NCBI GenBank assembly: GCA_045631225.1
Contig: JAZQUG010000047.1
Coordinates: 1-64,000 of the forward strand
Reading direction: 5' to 3'
DNA from: Fimenecus sp045631225
GTDB taxonomy: Bacteria; Bacillota; Clostridia; Oscillospirales; Acutalibacteraceae
DNA length: 64,000 nucleotides
In this document: positions 51,430 to 60,938 of the stretch, in pieces
How the letters are laid out: each line of letters starts with the position of its first letter
How positions within the stretch are numbered: position 1 is the stretch's first letter
Made by a program: the position numbers and the translations under genes
The notes under the pieces: model-generated
Database searches by the model: none
What the model saw: the letters and a program-made list of their open reading frames with translations, nothing else
Told to the model about the DNA's origin: nothing

Positions 51430-51650
51430 CGGAGTTTATCGGGGAGTTAATGGGCGTCTCTTCTCGGCTCCCCTTGTCAGGGTGCGGGTGTCCGGTGGAC
51501 ACCTCTGCGAAACAGAAGCACCGACCGAACCGGCAGGTGAGACTTAGCTGTCTGCGAAGCAGACTGAGGGGTAGTCAACTATTCTATTAAACTATCTCTC
51601 CCTCCGTCAAAATCAAAGATTTTGCCACCTCCCTCGTCAGAGGGAGGCAT
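51430..51650. repeat. REP-like palindromic repeat cluster
   Basis: A GC-richer stretch with several palindromes: GGTGTCC/GGACACC (51487-51493, 51497-51503), GTCTGC/GCAGAC (51550-51555, 51559-51564), an outer pairing of CTCCCCTTGTCAG (51468-51480) with CTGAGGGG (51564-51571), and CAAAATC/GATTTTG with CCTCCCTC/GAGGGAGG (51601-51648). Both halves look like short dispersed palindromes known to recur in clostridial genomes. Frames of 60-69 codons cross it on both strands, but their composition follows the repeat and they have no ribosome binding site. Confidence 0.6.
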
Positions 51651-51723
51651 AGATACATAATTTTTCTCCCCGAGAAATTATAATTCGAATTCAGATTTAC
51701 CTATCGTTTCACTAACTAAAAGG

Positions 51724-51752
51724 TTGAAAATCCACATAAAATATGATAAAAT
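51724..51752 (+). promoter_or_regulatory. Possible promoter of the glmU-pth-mfd set
   Basis: TTGAAA (51724-51729), 17 bp, TAAAAT (51747-51752), about 30 bp before the ATG at 51782. Confidence 0.5.
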
Positions 51753-51781
51753 TAATTTTTAAAGTAAACAGAGGTTATTCT

Positions 51782-52462
51782 ATGACAGAAAAAGATATTA
51801 AAAACCTTGAATGCATGAAGTTTCACGAAAACAACGGTGTTGAAATTCCATATCACCAGAGTGTTATTATCGAAGAAAATGTAACAATCGGTAAAGGTAC
51901 TGTGATAATGCCTAACACTATGATTTTTTCAGGTGTTACCATCGGAGAAAACTGTGTGATTGGTCCTAACACGCTCATTAAAGAAAGCGTTATCGGAAAT
52001 GATGTTAAGCTCAATTCTGTTCAATGCTATCAATCAAAAGTCCTTGATGGTGCTGATATCGGACCATTCGTTCATATAAGACCAAATTCGGTTGTTGGTG
52101 AAAAAGTCCATTTAGGAAACTTTGTCGAGGTTAAAAATTCCAACATTGATAAAGAAACAAAGGTTTCGCACCTTACTTATGTTGGTGATTCCGATGTAGG
52201 TAAACGAGTAAACTTTGGTTGCGGTACTGTTACGGTCAATTATGACGGTAAAAACAAGCACAGGACAACAATCGGTGACGACTGCTTTATCGGTTGTAAC
52301 ACAAACCTTGTGGCACCTGTAACACTTTGTGACGGTGCTTATACTGCAGCAGGTTCAACAATTACAGAAAATGTTCCTGCCCAATCCCTTGGTATTGCAA
52401 GAGCAAGACAAGTAAATATTGAGGGTTGGAGAGAAATTAATAAAGACAGATTCAAAAAATAA
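51782..52462 (+). CDS. GlmU-like acetyltransferase domain without uridylyltransferase half
   Basis: 226 residues, left-handed beta-helix of hexapeptide repeats through most of the length. It carries the acetyltransferase residues of GlmU: GPFVHIRP (cf. GPFARLRP), GNFVEVKNSNI, HLTYVGDSDVG, NFGCGTVTVNYDGKNKHRT and GDDCFIGCNTNLVAPV. The N-terminal nucleotidyltransferase of normal GlmU (about 230 residues) is absent. It should acetylate glucosamine-1-phosphate or a similar acceptor. The frame opens at 51743, but the ATG at 51782 follows AGAGG. Located directly before pth and mfd, which is where glmU sits in many Firmicutes, and directly after a repeat cluster. Confidence 0.82.
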   Translation: MTEKDIKNLECMKFHENNGVEIPYHQSVIIEENVTIGKGTVIMPNTMIFSGVTIGENCVIGPNTLIKESVIGNDVKLNSVQCYQSKVLDGADIGPFVHIRPNSVVGEKVHLGNFVEVKNSNIDKETKVSHLTYVGDSDVGKRVNFGCGTVTVNYDGKNKHRTTIGDDCFIGCNTNLVAPVTLCDGAYTAAGSTITENVPAQSLGIARARQVNIEGWREINKDRFKK

Positions 52463-52473
52463 AGGAAACAATT

Positions 52474-53088
52474 ATGTTCAACAGATTCAGAAAACAGACA
52501 AATACGGGAGCCACAGGCACACACGAATTTCTCATCGTTGGTCTTGGTAATCCCGGTAACAAATACACATTGACACGACATAATGCAGGATTTTTATGTC
52601 TTGATATGCTGTCCCAGAAACTTTCTTTCAGAATTGACAGACTTAAATACAAATCACTTATGGCTGACACGAATATCAATGGTCATCGTTGTATTGTTAT
52701 GAAACCACAGACATTTATGAATAACAGTGGTGAAGCTGTAAGAGAATGTGCATCATTCTATAAAATCCCACCTGAAAAGGTAATTGTAATTTATGACGAT
52801 ATTTCTCTTGATGTGGGGAAACTGCGTATCCGCAGAAAAGGTACTGACGGTGGTCACAACGGAATCAAGAGTATCATTTATCACTTGAACAGTGACCAAT
52901 TCCCAAGAATCAAGGTAGGTTGCGGTAAAAAACCACATCCTGAATACGACCTTGCTGACTGGGTACTTTCAGAATTCAAAAAAGACGAGCAGAAAGCTTT
53001 AGAGCCTGCACTCGAAAATGCATGCAAGGCAATTGAACTTTTACTCGATAATCAGATTGACAAGGCAATGAACTTATACAATAGTTGA
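52474..53088 (+). CDS. pth: Peptidyl-tRNA hydrolase
   Basis: 204 residues. Frees tRNA from peptidyl-tRNA after stalled translation. Core motifs FLIVGLGNPGNKYTLTRHN with the catalytic N and H (about 19-37), GVIMKPQTFMNNSGEA-like VMKPQTFMNNSGEA (about 75-88), YDDISLDVGKLRIRRKGT and GGHNGIKSI. A 15-residue N-terminal extension (MFNRFRKQTNTGATG) precedes the normal start; an internal start is not obvious, so it may be genuine. RBS AAAGGAAA before the ATG. Between glmU-like and mfd as in the spoVC region of Bacillus. Confidence 0.93.
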   Translation: MFNRFRKQTNTGATGTHEFLIVGLGNPGNKYTLTRHNAGFLCLDMLSQKLSFRIDRLKYKSLMADTNINGHRCIVMKPQTFMNNSGEAVRECASFYKIPPEKVIVIYDDISLDVGKLRIRRKGTDGGHNGIKSIIYHLNSDQFPRIKVGCGKKPHPEYDLADWVLSEFKKDEQKALEPALENACKAIELLLDNQIDKAMNLYNS

Positions 53089-53098
53089 GGCAAAAATT

Positions 53099-56000
53099 AT
53101 GTCCGCATTTACTGAAGTCATTAAAAATTCAGCAGAATATGAGGGTGTTGTAAACAGCATTAAAAAAGGCTTTTTACCACAGGGCGTCTTAGGTTTAATT
53201 CCCGTTATGAAAGCTCATCTTATATCTGCTGTAACAGGGGGTCTTGAAAAAAAGGCCCTTGTTGTCGTGCCTGACGATGCAACTGCAGTGCGACTTTGCG
53301 AGGATTTGACAGCCCTTGGTGTTTCAGCACTTCAGTATCCGTCAAGAAGCCTTTCTTTCTACACAACCGATTCACAAAGCTACGAATATGAGCAAAAAAG
53401 AATTAAAGTGCTTCGTCGTATGCTTGACAATAGTTGTGATATTATTGTAGCAAGTGCCGAGGCTTCTCTATCCTTCACTGTTCCGCCTGAAATTTTAAGA
53501 CAAAAGTCCGTTCTCCTTAAAAAAGATGAAGAAACAACTCTTGAAAAAATTGTTTCTTCCCTAAATTGTGCAGGATATACGAGAGTTGATGCTGTTGAGG
53601 GCGTTGGTCAATTCTCTGTCCGTGGTGGTATTGTGGACTTTTTCTCACCTGATGATGAAGAGCCTGTACGAATCGAACTCTGGGGTGATACCGTTGATAC
53701 TATGTGTCATTTTGATGTTGTATCACAGAGAAGAACAGTTAATATTGATGAAATTATAATTGCTCCGTCAAAGGAGATTATCATTGACAATCCACAGGAA
53801 TTAATTGATAAAATCGAAAAGTTTGCAGCTTCTGTAAGAGGTAAAAAAACTGATATTATCCGTGAAAAGCTTTATAATGATATAGACAGACTCAAAGGTG
53901 GTTTGTCGGTAGGTTCTGCTGACAAATATCTTCCTCTTGTTTACTCCCCTGCTACAATTTTTGACTATGCAAAGGATTATCTTCTTTTTGCATTTGAAAC
54001 AGGTGGAATTAAGGAAAAAGCATCTTCTTCACAAAAGCTTTTATACGAAGACATTAAGGCTTGTGTTGACGACGGAACACTTTGTAAAGGTCTTGACAAA
54101 TTCTGCCTTACATTCAATGAACTGATTGACAAGTACACTGAATTCGGCGCTACTTATGTTGACAATTTTGCAAGAGGAAGCTTTGATACATCTGTAAAGA
54201 GTCTTACAACCTTCAACGGAAACACATTACCTATCTGGAACGGTAAACTTGATGTTCTTATGGAAGACTTAAAGCCCGTCAACACAAATGACAGTACAGT
54301 CGTAGTCTTTGCGGGTACTGAAAAGAGTGCAAAAAATCTTGCAGAAACCTTAAATGACGAGAATTTTGTTTCGGTTTACTTTTCCAATATCCCCGCTAAA
54401 TTCCCTAAGGGTGCAATCTGTGTACTTGCAGGCTCATTGAGCTCAGGCTTCTCTTATCCACGAGAAAAACTGTATGTTTTTACATACTCAAAGATTTATC
54501 AGTCAAAAGCAAGACGAAAGAATTCAGGCTTCAAAGCAAGAGATACAATACATTCTCTTGATGAAATCAAAAAAGGTGACTATGTTGTTCACGCTGTTCA
54601 CGGTATCGGTGTTTTTGACGGTGTGACACAGCTTGAAGCCAATAAAATCATAAAAGACTATATCAAAATCAAGTACGCTAAAAGTGATGTACTTTATGTA
54701 CCGGTTACGCAGCTTGATTTGGTAGCTAAATATATCGGACCGCATGAAGATGACGGAAAAGCACTTAAGCTCAACCGTCTTGGTGGTGGTGAATGGGAAA
54801 AGACAAGAAACAAAGTTCGTTCAGCTGTTAAGGATATGGCTGACCAGCTTATTAAACTGTACTCACAGCGTTTGCACAGTGAGGGTTATGCCTTTTCACC
54901 TGATATTGATATGCAAATGGACTTTGAGAGAAGATTCCCATTTGAAGAAACCGGTGACCAGTTGCGTTCTATTGACGAAATCAAGAGTGATATGGAAAAA
55001 CCATATCCAATGGACAGACTTCTTTGTGGTGACGTTGGTTTCGGTAAAACTGAAGTTGCATTAAGAGCTGTTTTCAAGTGTATTGCTGACGGAAAACAAT
55101 GCGCAATCCTTGTCCCGACAACAATCCTTGCATTACAGCATTACCAGACAATTCTCAAGCGTTTCGAGGGATTCCCTATTGAAGCAGAAATGCTTTCCCG
55201 ATTCCGTACACCTACACAGAGGTCAAAAATTATCAAGAGTATTAACGCAGGATTTATCGATATTATTGTGGGTACTCATTCACTTATTTCAAAAAATGTT
55301 AAGTTCAAGGATTTAGGTCTTCTCATTGTTGACGAAGAACAACGATTCGGTGTTGCACAAAAGGAAAAACTCAAAGAATTATTCCCCGGTGTTGATGTGC
55401 TGACACTTTCTGCTACACCAATTCCAAGAACACTTAATATGGCTATGTCGGGAATCCGTGATATGTCAGTTATTGAAGAAGCTCCGTCTGACCGTTCACC
55501 TGTTCAGACTTATGTTGTTGAACACAATATGCCACTTCTTTGTGAAGCGATGGAAAAAGAACTTCGTCGTGGTGGTCAGGTATATTTCTTACACAACAGA
55601 GTTGACACTATTGATGGTGTTGCAAATTCAATTCAGGAGTATCTTCCTGATGCAAAAATCGCAACTGCTCACGGAAAAATGAGTGAAGAACAGTTAAGTG
55701 ACATATGGCGCGACCTTATGAATGGCGAAATTGATATTCTTGTCTGTACAACCATTATCGAAACAGGTGTAGATGTGCCAAATGCCAACACACTTATCAT
55801 TGAAGATGCTGACAGACTCGGACTTGCTCAGCTTCATCAGCTTCGTGGTCGTGTAGGCAGAAGTGCAAGACGTGCAAGTGCATATCTCACATATAAGCGT
55901 GACAAAAATCTTACAGAAATTGCATACAAACGACTTCAGGCAATCCGTGAGTATACGGAATTCGGTTCAGGCTTTAAAATTGCTATGCGTGACCTTGAAA

Positions 56001-56572
56001 TCCGAGGTGCAGGTAATCTTTTAGGCGCACAGCAGCACGGTCATTTGGCATCAGTCGGTTACGATATGTATATGAAGCTGTTAGGTGAAGCTATCAGTCA
56101 GGAAAAAGGTGAAAAACCAAAGCAGAAAGAATGTCTTATTGACTTACAAATCAATGCTCATATCCCTGACAAATACATTTCTACACTTCAGCAAAGACTT
56201 ACAATTTACCGTAGAATTGCTGATATCAGAACCTTTCAGGATGCAGAGGATGTACGTGATGAACTCCGTGACCGTTTCGGTGATGTTCCACCATCAGTTG
56301 AAGGACTTATTGAGGTTTCTCTTTGCAGAAATACTGCTGCTTCTCTCGGAATTTACGAAATCGGTCAGCGTGGTGAAACACTCTGCCTTTACTGTGAAGA
56401 AATCAACCCTTCATTGGTACTTGATATTTCTTCAGTTCTCCGTGGTCGTGTAGGCGTTACCGGAAGTGGCAAGAAGAGTATTAATGTCAAAAAGAAGCCT
56501 GACCAGAATTCCCTTGATACACTTAAAGAGATTTTCGAAGCAGTAGAGAATACGAGGTTGAATAAACAATGA
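53099..56572 (+). CDS. mfd: Transcription-repair coupling factor Mfd
   Basis: 1157 residues, full length. Removes stalled RNA polymerase and recruits UvrA. UvrB-homology N-terminal domain with FSVRGGIVDFFSP (about 176-188), RNA polymerase-interaction domain (CarD-like, YVVHAVHGIGVFDGV about 497-511), SF2 translocase with Walker A GDVGFGKTE (about 642-650), DEEQRFG (about 744-750), SATPIPRT and QLRGRVGRS (about 920), then the C-terminal TRCF domain. Starts 10 nt after pth, with GAGGC as a modest ribosome binding site; its end overlaps the DUF554 gene by 4 nt. Confidence 0.97.
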   Translation: MSAFTEVIKNSAEYEGVVNSIKKGFLPQGVLGLIPVMKAHLISAVTGGLEKKALVVVPDDATAVRLCEDLTALGVSALQYPSRSLSFYTTDSQSYEYEQKRIKVLRRMLDNSCDIIVASAEASLSFTVPPEILRQKSVLLKKDEETTLEKIVSSLNCAGYTRVDAVEGVGQFSVRGGIVDFFSPDDEEPVRIELWGDTVDTMCHFDVVSQRRTVNIDEIIIAPSKEIIIDNPQELIDKIEKFAASVRGKKTDIIREKLYNDIDRLKGGLSVGSADKYLPLVYSPATIFDYAKDYLLFAFETGGIKEKASSSQKLLYEDIKACVDDGTLCKGLDKFCLTFNELIDKYTEFGATYVDNFARGSFDTSVKSLTTFNGNTLPIWNGKLDVLMEDLKPVNTNDSTVVVFAGTEKSAKNLAETLNDENFVSVYFSNIPAKFPKGAICVLAGSLSSGFSYPREKLYVFTYSKIYQSKARRKNSGFKARDTIHSLDEIKKGDYVVHAVHGIGVFDGVTQLEANKIIKDYIKIKYAKSDVLYVPVTQLDLVAKYIGPHEDDGKALKLNRLGGGEWEKTRNKVRSAVKDMADQLIKLYSQRLHSEGYAFSPDIDMQMDFERRFPFEETGDQLRSIDEIKSDMEKPYPMDRLLCGDVGFGKTEVALRAVFKCIADGKQCAILVPTTILALQHYQTILKRFEGFPIEAEMLSRFRTPTQRSKIIKSINAGFIDIIVGTHSLISKNVKFKDLGLLIVDEEQRFGVAQKEKLKELFPGVDVLTLSATPIPRTLNMAMSGIRDMSVIEEAPSDRSPVQTYVVEHNMPLLCEAMEKELRRGGQVYFLHNRVDTIDGVANSIQEYLPDAKIATAHGKMSEEQLSDIWRDLMNGEIDILVCTTIIETGVDVPNANTLIIEDADRLGLAQLHQLRGRVGRSARRASAYLTYKRDKNLTEIAYKRLQAIREYTEFGSGFKIAMRDLEIRGAGNLLGAQQHGHLASVGYDMYMKLLGEAISQEKGEKPKQKECLIDLQINAHIPDKYISTLQQRLTIYRRIADIRTFQDAEDVRDELRDRFGDVPPSVEGLIEVSLCRNTAASLGIYEIGQRGETLCLYCEEINPSLVLDISSVLRGRVGVTGSGKKSINVKKKPDQNSLDTLKEIFEAVENTRLNKQ

Positions 56573-57255
56573 TTGGAACAATAGTCAATACTGCAACAAT
56601 ACTTACAGGTAGTGTTATCGGCAGTTTACTGAAAAAAGGAATTAAAGAAAAATATACAAAGTGCCTTATGAATGCAATGGGACTTGCAGCAGCAGGTATC
56701 GGCATAAACTCTGTAGTACAAAATATGCCGAACAGTAAATATCCTGTTTTGTTCATTGTAAGTCTTGCTTTAGGCTCACTTTTCGGCAATATGATTGACC
56801 TTGACAAGCGTTTTAATAATCTTGTTGAGAAAAAGGGCAAAAGCGAGCTGGGGAAAGGACTTTCAACTGCAATTCTTCTTTTCTGTATCGGTAGTCTTTC
56901 GATTTTGGGTCCGATTAACTCAGCACTCAACAACGACCATACATATCTTTTTACAAACGCTACTCTTGACTTTGTTACAAGTATGGTTTTAGCATCAACT
57001 TACGGAATAGGAATTGCACTTGCAGCACCTGTGCTTTTCTGTTGGCAAGGCTCCATCTATTTACTTGCAACATTTTTAGGTGAATTTATGAGTCCTGAGC
57101 TTATGTGTGAAATCAGCGTTGTCGGTGGATTTTTAATTGCATCTTCAGGTCTTGCAATTCTTGAAATAAAAAATCTTAAAACACTCAATATGTTACCTTC
57201 ACTTTTAATTCCGCCTGTATGGTTTATCATTATGTGGGTAATTTCATTATTTTAA
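56569..57255 (+). CDS. DUF554-family membrane protein
   Basis: 228 residues, about seven hydrophobic segments. The start MIGTIVNTATILTGSVIGSLL and later GIGIALAAPVLFCWQGSIYL match the DUF554 (YqgA) family of integral membrane proteins, whose function is unknown, with transport suspected. ATG at 56569 overlaps the mfd stop (ATGA), so it is cotranslated. Next gene begins 3 nt after its stop. Confidence 0.85.
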   Translation: MIGTIVNTATILTGSVIGSLLKKGIKEKYTKCLMNAMGLAAAGIGINSVVQNMPNSKYPVLFIVSLALGSLFGNMIDLDKRFNNLVEKKGKSELGKGLSTAILLFCIGSLSILGPINSALNNDHTYLFTNATLDFVTSMVLASTYGIGIALAAPVLFCWQGSIYLLATFLGEFMSPELMCEISVVGGFLIASSGLAILEIKNLKTLNMLPSLLIPPVWFIIMWVISLF

Positions 57256-57258
57256 TTT

Positions 57259-58110
57259 ATGGTTATGAAAAAACGACTTTCTCCTGTACTTATTTTTGCA
57301 GGAATTATAAATCTCTTATTATTTTTTACAAAATATTATATCGGTGTCCACACAAACAGTCTTTGTATTTATACTGACAGCATCAACAATCTTATGGACA
57401 CACTCTCACTTTGCCTTGCACTTGTGGGAATTTCATTTCTTAATAAACCGGCTACCGATAAATTCAAATTCGGTTTCGGAAAAATGGAACACGTCACCAC
57501 ATTCATAATGTCACTTATTATGACCGTCGCAGGTTTCTCCTTTGCATACAACTCCTTGAGTCGTCTTATGACTCCTGTGCCTGTGTGGTATTTCACAAAA
57601 TATGCAATCATTATTGGTTTTACTTGTCTTGTAAAACTGCTTTTAGGTGTTATTTTCAGTTTCAGGTATAAGAAAACAAATTCTCCTGTACTTAAAACCG
57701 TCATGCTTGACTCATATCTTGATTGTGCCATTACACTTATGACGCTTATATCATTTACACTTTCCAATACAATTGGTTTTGCACTTGATTCCATTCTCGG
57801 ACTTGCTATAAGCATCGTTATTGCAATTCTCGGAATACGTCTTATTATTTCATCCATATCTGAACTTATCGGACAAAGTGATAAACAAATTGAAGAAAAT
57901 GTATCACTTCTTATAAAAAATATTAATGAAAATATTTGTATAAATGACATTACAATTCACTCATATGGTGATGAAAAAATTTATGTCACTCTTAATTTGT
58001 CTTTAACTGATAAAGATGTTGACATTTTATCAGTTCAGAATATAATAAAAAATCAGCTGAAAGCAGAGCTTAACTGCAATTCAACTGTGGAATGGGAGGT
58101 ATTTTCTTGA
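57259..58110 (+). CDS. CDF-family cation efflux protein
   Basis: 283 residues, cation diffusion facilitator fold with six helices. Metal-site motifs: helix 2 CIYTDSINNLMD (about 34-45, D39 and N/D positions) and helix 5 MLDSYLDCAITL (about 152-163, D154 and D158). C-terminal cytoplasmic domain (about 205-283) with HSYGDEKIYVTLNL, somewhat short and diverged. Exports Zn, Mn, Fe or Co in exchange for protons; the metal cannot be told. Tightly packed between the DUF554 gene and the metallophosphoesterase, suggesting one transcript from mfd onward. Confidence 0.82.
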   Translation: MVMKKRLSPVLIFAGIINLLLFFTKYYIGVHTNSLCIYTDSINNLMDTLSLCLALVGISFLNKPATDKFKFGFGKMEHVTTFIMSLIMTVAGFSFAYNSLSRLMTPVPVWYFTKYAIIIGFTCLVKLLLGVIFSFRYKKTNSPVLKTVMLDSYLDCAITLMTLISFTLSNTIGFALDSILGLAISIVIAILGIRLIISSISELIGQSDKQIEENVSLLIKNINENICINDITIHSYGDEKIYVTLNLSLTDKDVDILSVQNIIKNQLKAELNCNSTVEWEVFS

Positions 58111-59393
58111 AAAAGAAAAATCGTGGTAAAAAATTCTTAAAGGTGATAAGCATTATACTTGCTGTCATTATCATTCTTGGTATTACAGGCTCTGTTGTCA
58201 ATGCAGTAGGTTGTAATGCACAGCTTAAAAATGTTGCAAATTTCAAATCAGTAAAATATGACAACCAGCTTATCCCTCAGAAAGACGAAGATAATGTCTG
58301 GACATTCACAACTGACAACGACTTCAAAGTAATACAGCTCACTGACGTACATATCGGTGGTGGCTGGATGTCAACATCAAAGGATACAATGGCACTTAAT
58401 GCTGTTGCGTCAATGATTACTGCTGAACAGCCTGATCTTGTTATTGTTACAGGCGACATTGTTTATCCTGTCCCTTTCCAGGCAGGTACTTTTGACAATA
58501 TGAAATCTGCTGAAATTTTTGCAACACTTATGGAAAAGCTTCAGGTTTACTGGTTGCCTGTTTTTGGTAATCACGATACAGAAAGCTACTCAAAATACAC
58601 TCGTGAAGATATTTCAGGATTTTATAGCGATGAAAAATGGGCATATTGTCTTTTCAATGATAACTATGAAGACAATGTTGACGGATACTGCAACACAGTT
58701 GTAAATGTTAAAAATACTGACGGCATTATCACACAGTCATTCTACACATTTGACACTCATTCTTATGTTGACAATGACTATCTGGGGCTTTTCTGGAAAT
58801 ACGATAACATCCACGACAGTCAGGTTGAATGGTATAAAAACAATGTGTTGAAATTCAACGAGTACAATGTTGAGCTTATAAATTCAGGTGATTTCGATAA
58901 TAAAGAGGAATTACTTGAGAAATACTCAACTGTAAAGTCACTTGCATTCTGGCATGTACCAAATACAGAATATCTTGATGCATGGAATGAATATGTTGAG
59001 GCAGGTTACAAGGACACAGAAAATGCAAAATACCATTATGGTGTTGTTGGTGAAACAGGCAAAATGGTTTATTCCGGTGTTTACCCTGACGAAATCTTTG
59101 AAACAATGCTTTCTCTTGGTAGTACAAAGGGTATTTTCGTTGGTCATGACCACCTTAACAACTTCTCTATTGAATATAAGGGAATCCGTCTTACATACGG
59201 CTTCAGTATTGACTATCTTGCATATTCAGGTATTTCAAAGCTCGGTTCACAGCGTGGTTGCACAGTGATTACTGTCAAGCCTGACGGCACATTTGATTGT
59301 GTTGCTGAAAACTATTATCAGGAAAAATACACTTCTGTTTCTGATAATGTAAAAGAAGAAGTTACAATGCAGGAATTAGGTAAGGCAGAATAA
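58107..59393 (+). CDS. Calcineurin-like metallophosphoesterase, membrane-anchored
   Basis: About 428 residues. Start is most likely TTG at 58107, 7 nt after GGGAGG (58094-58099) and overlapping the CDF stop (TTGA); an ATG at 58092 precedes the ribosome binding site. One N-terminal helix (about 13-33) then an external domain with metallophosphoesterase motifs: VIQLTDVHIGG (about 74-84), VIVTGDIVYP (about 112-121), PVFGNHDTES (about 149-158) and GHDHLNNF (about 344-351). These ligate two metals. The substrate is unknown; relatives cleave nucleotides or phospholipid head groups. Confidence 0.84.
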   Translation: MKKKNRGKKFLKVISIILAVIIILGITGSVVNAVGCNAQLKNVANFKSVKYDNQLIPQKDEDNVWTFTTDNDFKVIQLTDVHIGGGWMSTSKDTMALNAVASMITAEQPDLVIVTGDIVYPVPFQAGTFDNMKSAEIFATLMEKLQVYWLPVFGNHDTESYSKYTREDISGFYSDEKWAYCLFNDNYEDNVDGYCNTVVNVKNTDGIITQSFYTFDTHSYVDNDYLGLFWKYDNIHDSQVEWYKNNVLKFNEYNVELINSGDFDNKEELLEKYSTVKSLAFWHVPNTEYLDAWNEYVEAGYKDTENAKYHYGVVGETGKMVYSGVYPDEIFETMLSLGSTKGIFVGHDHLNNFSIEYKGIRLTYGFSIDYLAYSGISKLGSQRGCTVITVKPDGTFDCVAENYYQEKYTSVSDNVKEEVTMQELGKAE

Positions 59394-59406
59394 ATAACAA
59401 AGAAAA

Positions 59407-59432
59407 ATCCTCCCACACGGGAGGACTTTTTT
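59407..59432. terminator. Bidirectional terminator between the phosphoesterase and MFS genes
   Basis: TCCTCCC-acac-GGGAGGA (59408-59425), T-run on the plus strand (CTTTTTTT) and ATTTTTCTTTG on the minus strand. Confidence 0.85.
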
Positions 59433-59452
59433 TATCATTTTGCACTTTGTAT

Positions 59453-60847
59453 TTACTCTATCTCATCAAGGTTTGCACCCTTGGTTTCCTTAACACCCTT
59501 TGCAAACATAATTGCTGCTGTACCGACTGCAACGATAGAAATTGCAAGGCATACCCACCAGATTTGGAATTTAAGCATACCGAGGATTGCAAGAAGATAT
59601 CCCACAGCAAGACCGATAATTACTAAAAGCCCCTCTGCACCGACTACTGATGCACGGATATCTGTCGGTACTTTTTCTGTCATCATAACATTCATATAAT
59701 CTCTGCCAATCCAATATGAACCCTGATAAAGTCCTGCAAAGAAGCCAATAAGATATGGATTCCAACCACAGAGAATACCGGCTACGAAAAGAGAATATCC
59801 GACCATACAGGTAACTGAGAAGCCTGTTACAGTCACTTTTCTGCCAAGCTTATCTGCAATAAAACCTGAAAGGAAGGTAATTGTTGCATAAACCACAGGC
59901 ACCATAAAAAGGGCCTTTGTAATGTCGCTTGTGCTCATACCTACTTCATGCATTGAAGACTCGAAATAAAGTGCTATTGCAGGCATTGCTGAATCAAAAA
60001 CGATATGTGAAATAATAAGATTTTTTGTGTCACGATTTGAGAAAATATATTTTACGCCATTGAAAACGCCTGACTGATTTCTTTGTGCTTCTTTTTGTTT
60101 TTTCTTAAGCTCTTTTTCAGCCTGTCGTTCTTCAATCGGTCTTGAAAGATACTCTATTCTCTCATTTATAAACACCTTTGTATCCTTTGCAAGGATTACA
60201 ACAAGTAAAACTGCAATAAAGCCGATTATAGCAGGCACTAAGAAGATTTCACGCCATTTTGTAGCGTCATCACCCATAAGCATATCACGAAGTGTGGGAA
60301 TAAGAATAACACCTAAAATACCAAAGCTCTTTAAAAAGCTGTAAATCTTTGCACGATGCTTATCCGGTGCTTCTTCAAGAATATAAATAATCTGAATATC
60401 ATGACCCATAAAGAAGCTGATGATTGCAAAGCCCACAAGGAACATTATGTAGCTTGATGAAAGATAAATTACAAAAAGTCCTGTTGCCATACCAAGTGTT
60501 GAAATTGCAAAAAGCGGTTTTCGTCCCCATTTGTCTGCAAGCGCTTTATAAAATGGTGTAAAAATACCTAAAACATAAGTAAACACACCAACACCTGAAT
60601 GAAGCGCAAGACCTTCCTGGAAAGTATAGTATTTTCCCATAAACGGATTGTTTACAAAGAATTCTGTTACAAATGATGACTGCACGGTAACTGTAAGGTT
60701 GCTTGTTACCTCATCAAGAATGTTTACAATAGCAATAAGCATTAATAAAACAAAGAAATACTTGCTACTGTTACCTCTGCCTTGCATCTTTTTAAGTCTC
60801 TTGATTTCCTTTTGTTCACTAAGGGTTATCTTTTCTGTTGTTTTCAT
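59453..60847 (-). CDS. MFS transporter of unknown substrate
   Basis: 464 residues, twelve hydrophobic segments. MFS loop 2-3 motif DKWGRKPLFAIS (about 103-114) and the equivalent in the second half DKLGRKVTVTGF (about 330). A long charged central loop (about 230-270, rich in K, E and R) separates the halves. The frame opens 21 codons upstream, but AAAGGGG before the ATG at 60847 marks the start. Substrate cannot be inferred; a sugar or organic acid is plausible because the following leftward genes include a GH43 enzyme. Followed by a bidirectional terminator. Confidence 0.82.
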   Translation of the reverse strand: MKTTEKITLSEQKEIKRLKKMQGRGNSSKYFFVLLMLIAIVNILDEVTSNLTVTVQSSFVTEFFVNNPFMGKYYTFQEGLALHSGVGVFTYVLGIFTPFYKALADKWGRKPLFAISTLGMATGLFVIYLSSSYIMFLVGFAIISFFMGHDIQIIYILEEAPDKHRAKIYSFLKSFGILGVILIPTLRDMLMGDDATKWREIFLVPAIIGFIAVLLVVILAKDTKVFINERIEYLSRPIEERQAEKELKKKQKEAQRNQSGVFNGVKYIFSNRDTKNLIISHIVFDSAMPAIALYFESSMHEVGMSTSDITKALFMVPVVYATITFLSGFIADKLGRKVTVTGFSVTCMVGYSLFVAGILCGWNPYLIGFFAGLYQGSYWIGRDYMNVMMTEKVPTDIRASVVGAEGLLVIIGLAVGYLLAILGMLKFQIWWVCLAISIVAVGTAAIMFAKGVKETKGANLDEIE

Positions 60848-60886
60848 TTTTCTAATCCCCTTTCTTACGTTAATTATAAGCAAGAT

Positions 60887-60919
60887 AAAAGGACCTGTCA
60901 ATAAAGACAAGTCCTTAAT
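60887..60919 (-). terminator. Terminator of the leftward surface-protein gene 1
   Basis: On the minus strand AAGGACTTGTC (60916-60906), loop TTTATT, GACAGGTCCTT (60899-60889), then TTATC. It separates the surface protein gene from the MFS gene. Confidence 0.78.
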
Positions 60920-60938
60920 TTATGACTCCATTTAATAA

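Noticed and set aside
51320..51590. Short proteins on both strands in the recJ-glmU gap
   Set aside because: Frames of 60-69 codons follow the repeat structure, have no ribosome binding site, and overlap palindromes; they are not supported as genes.
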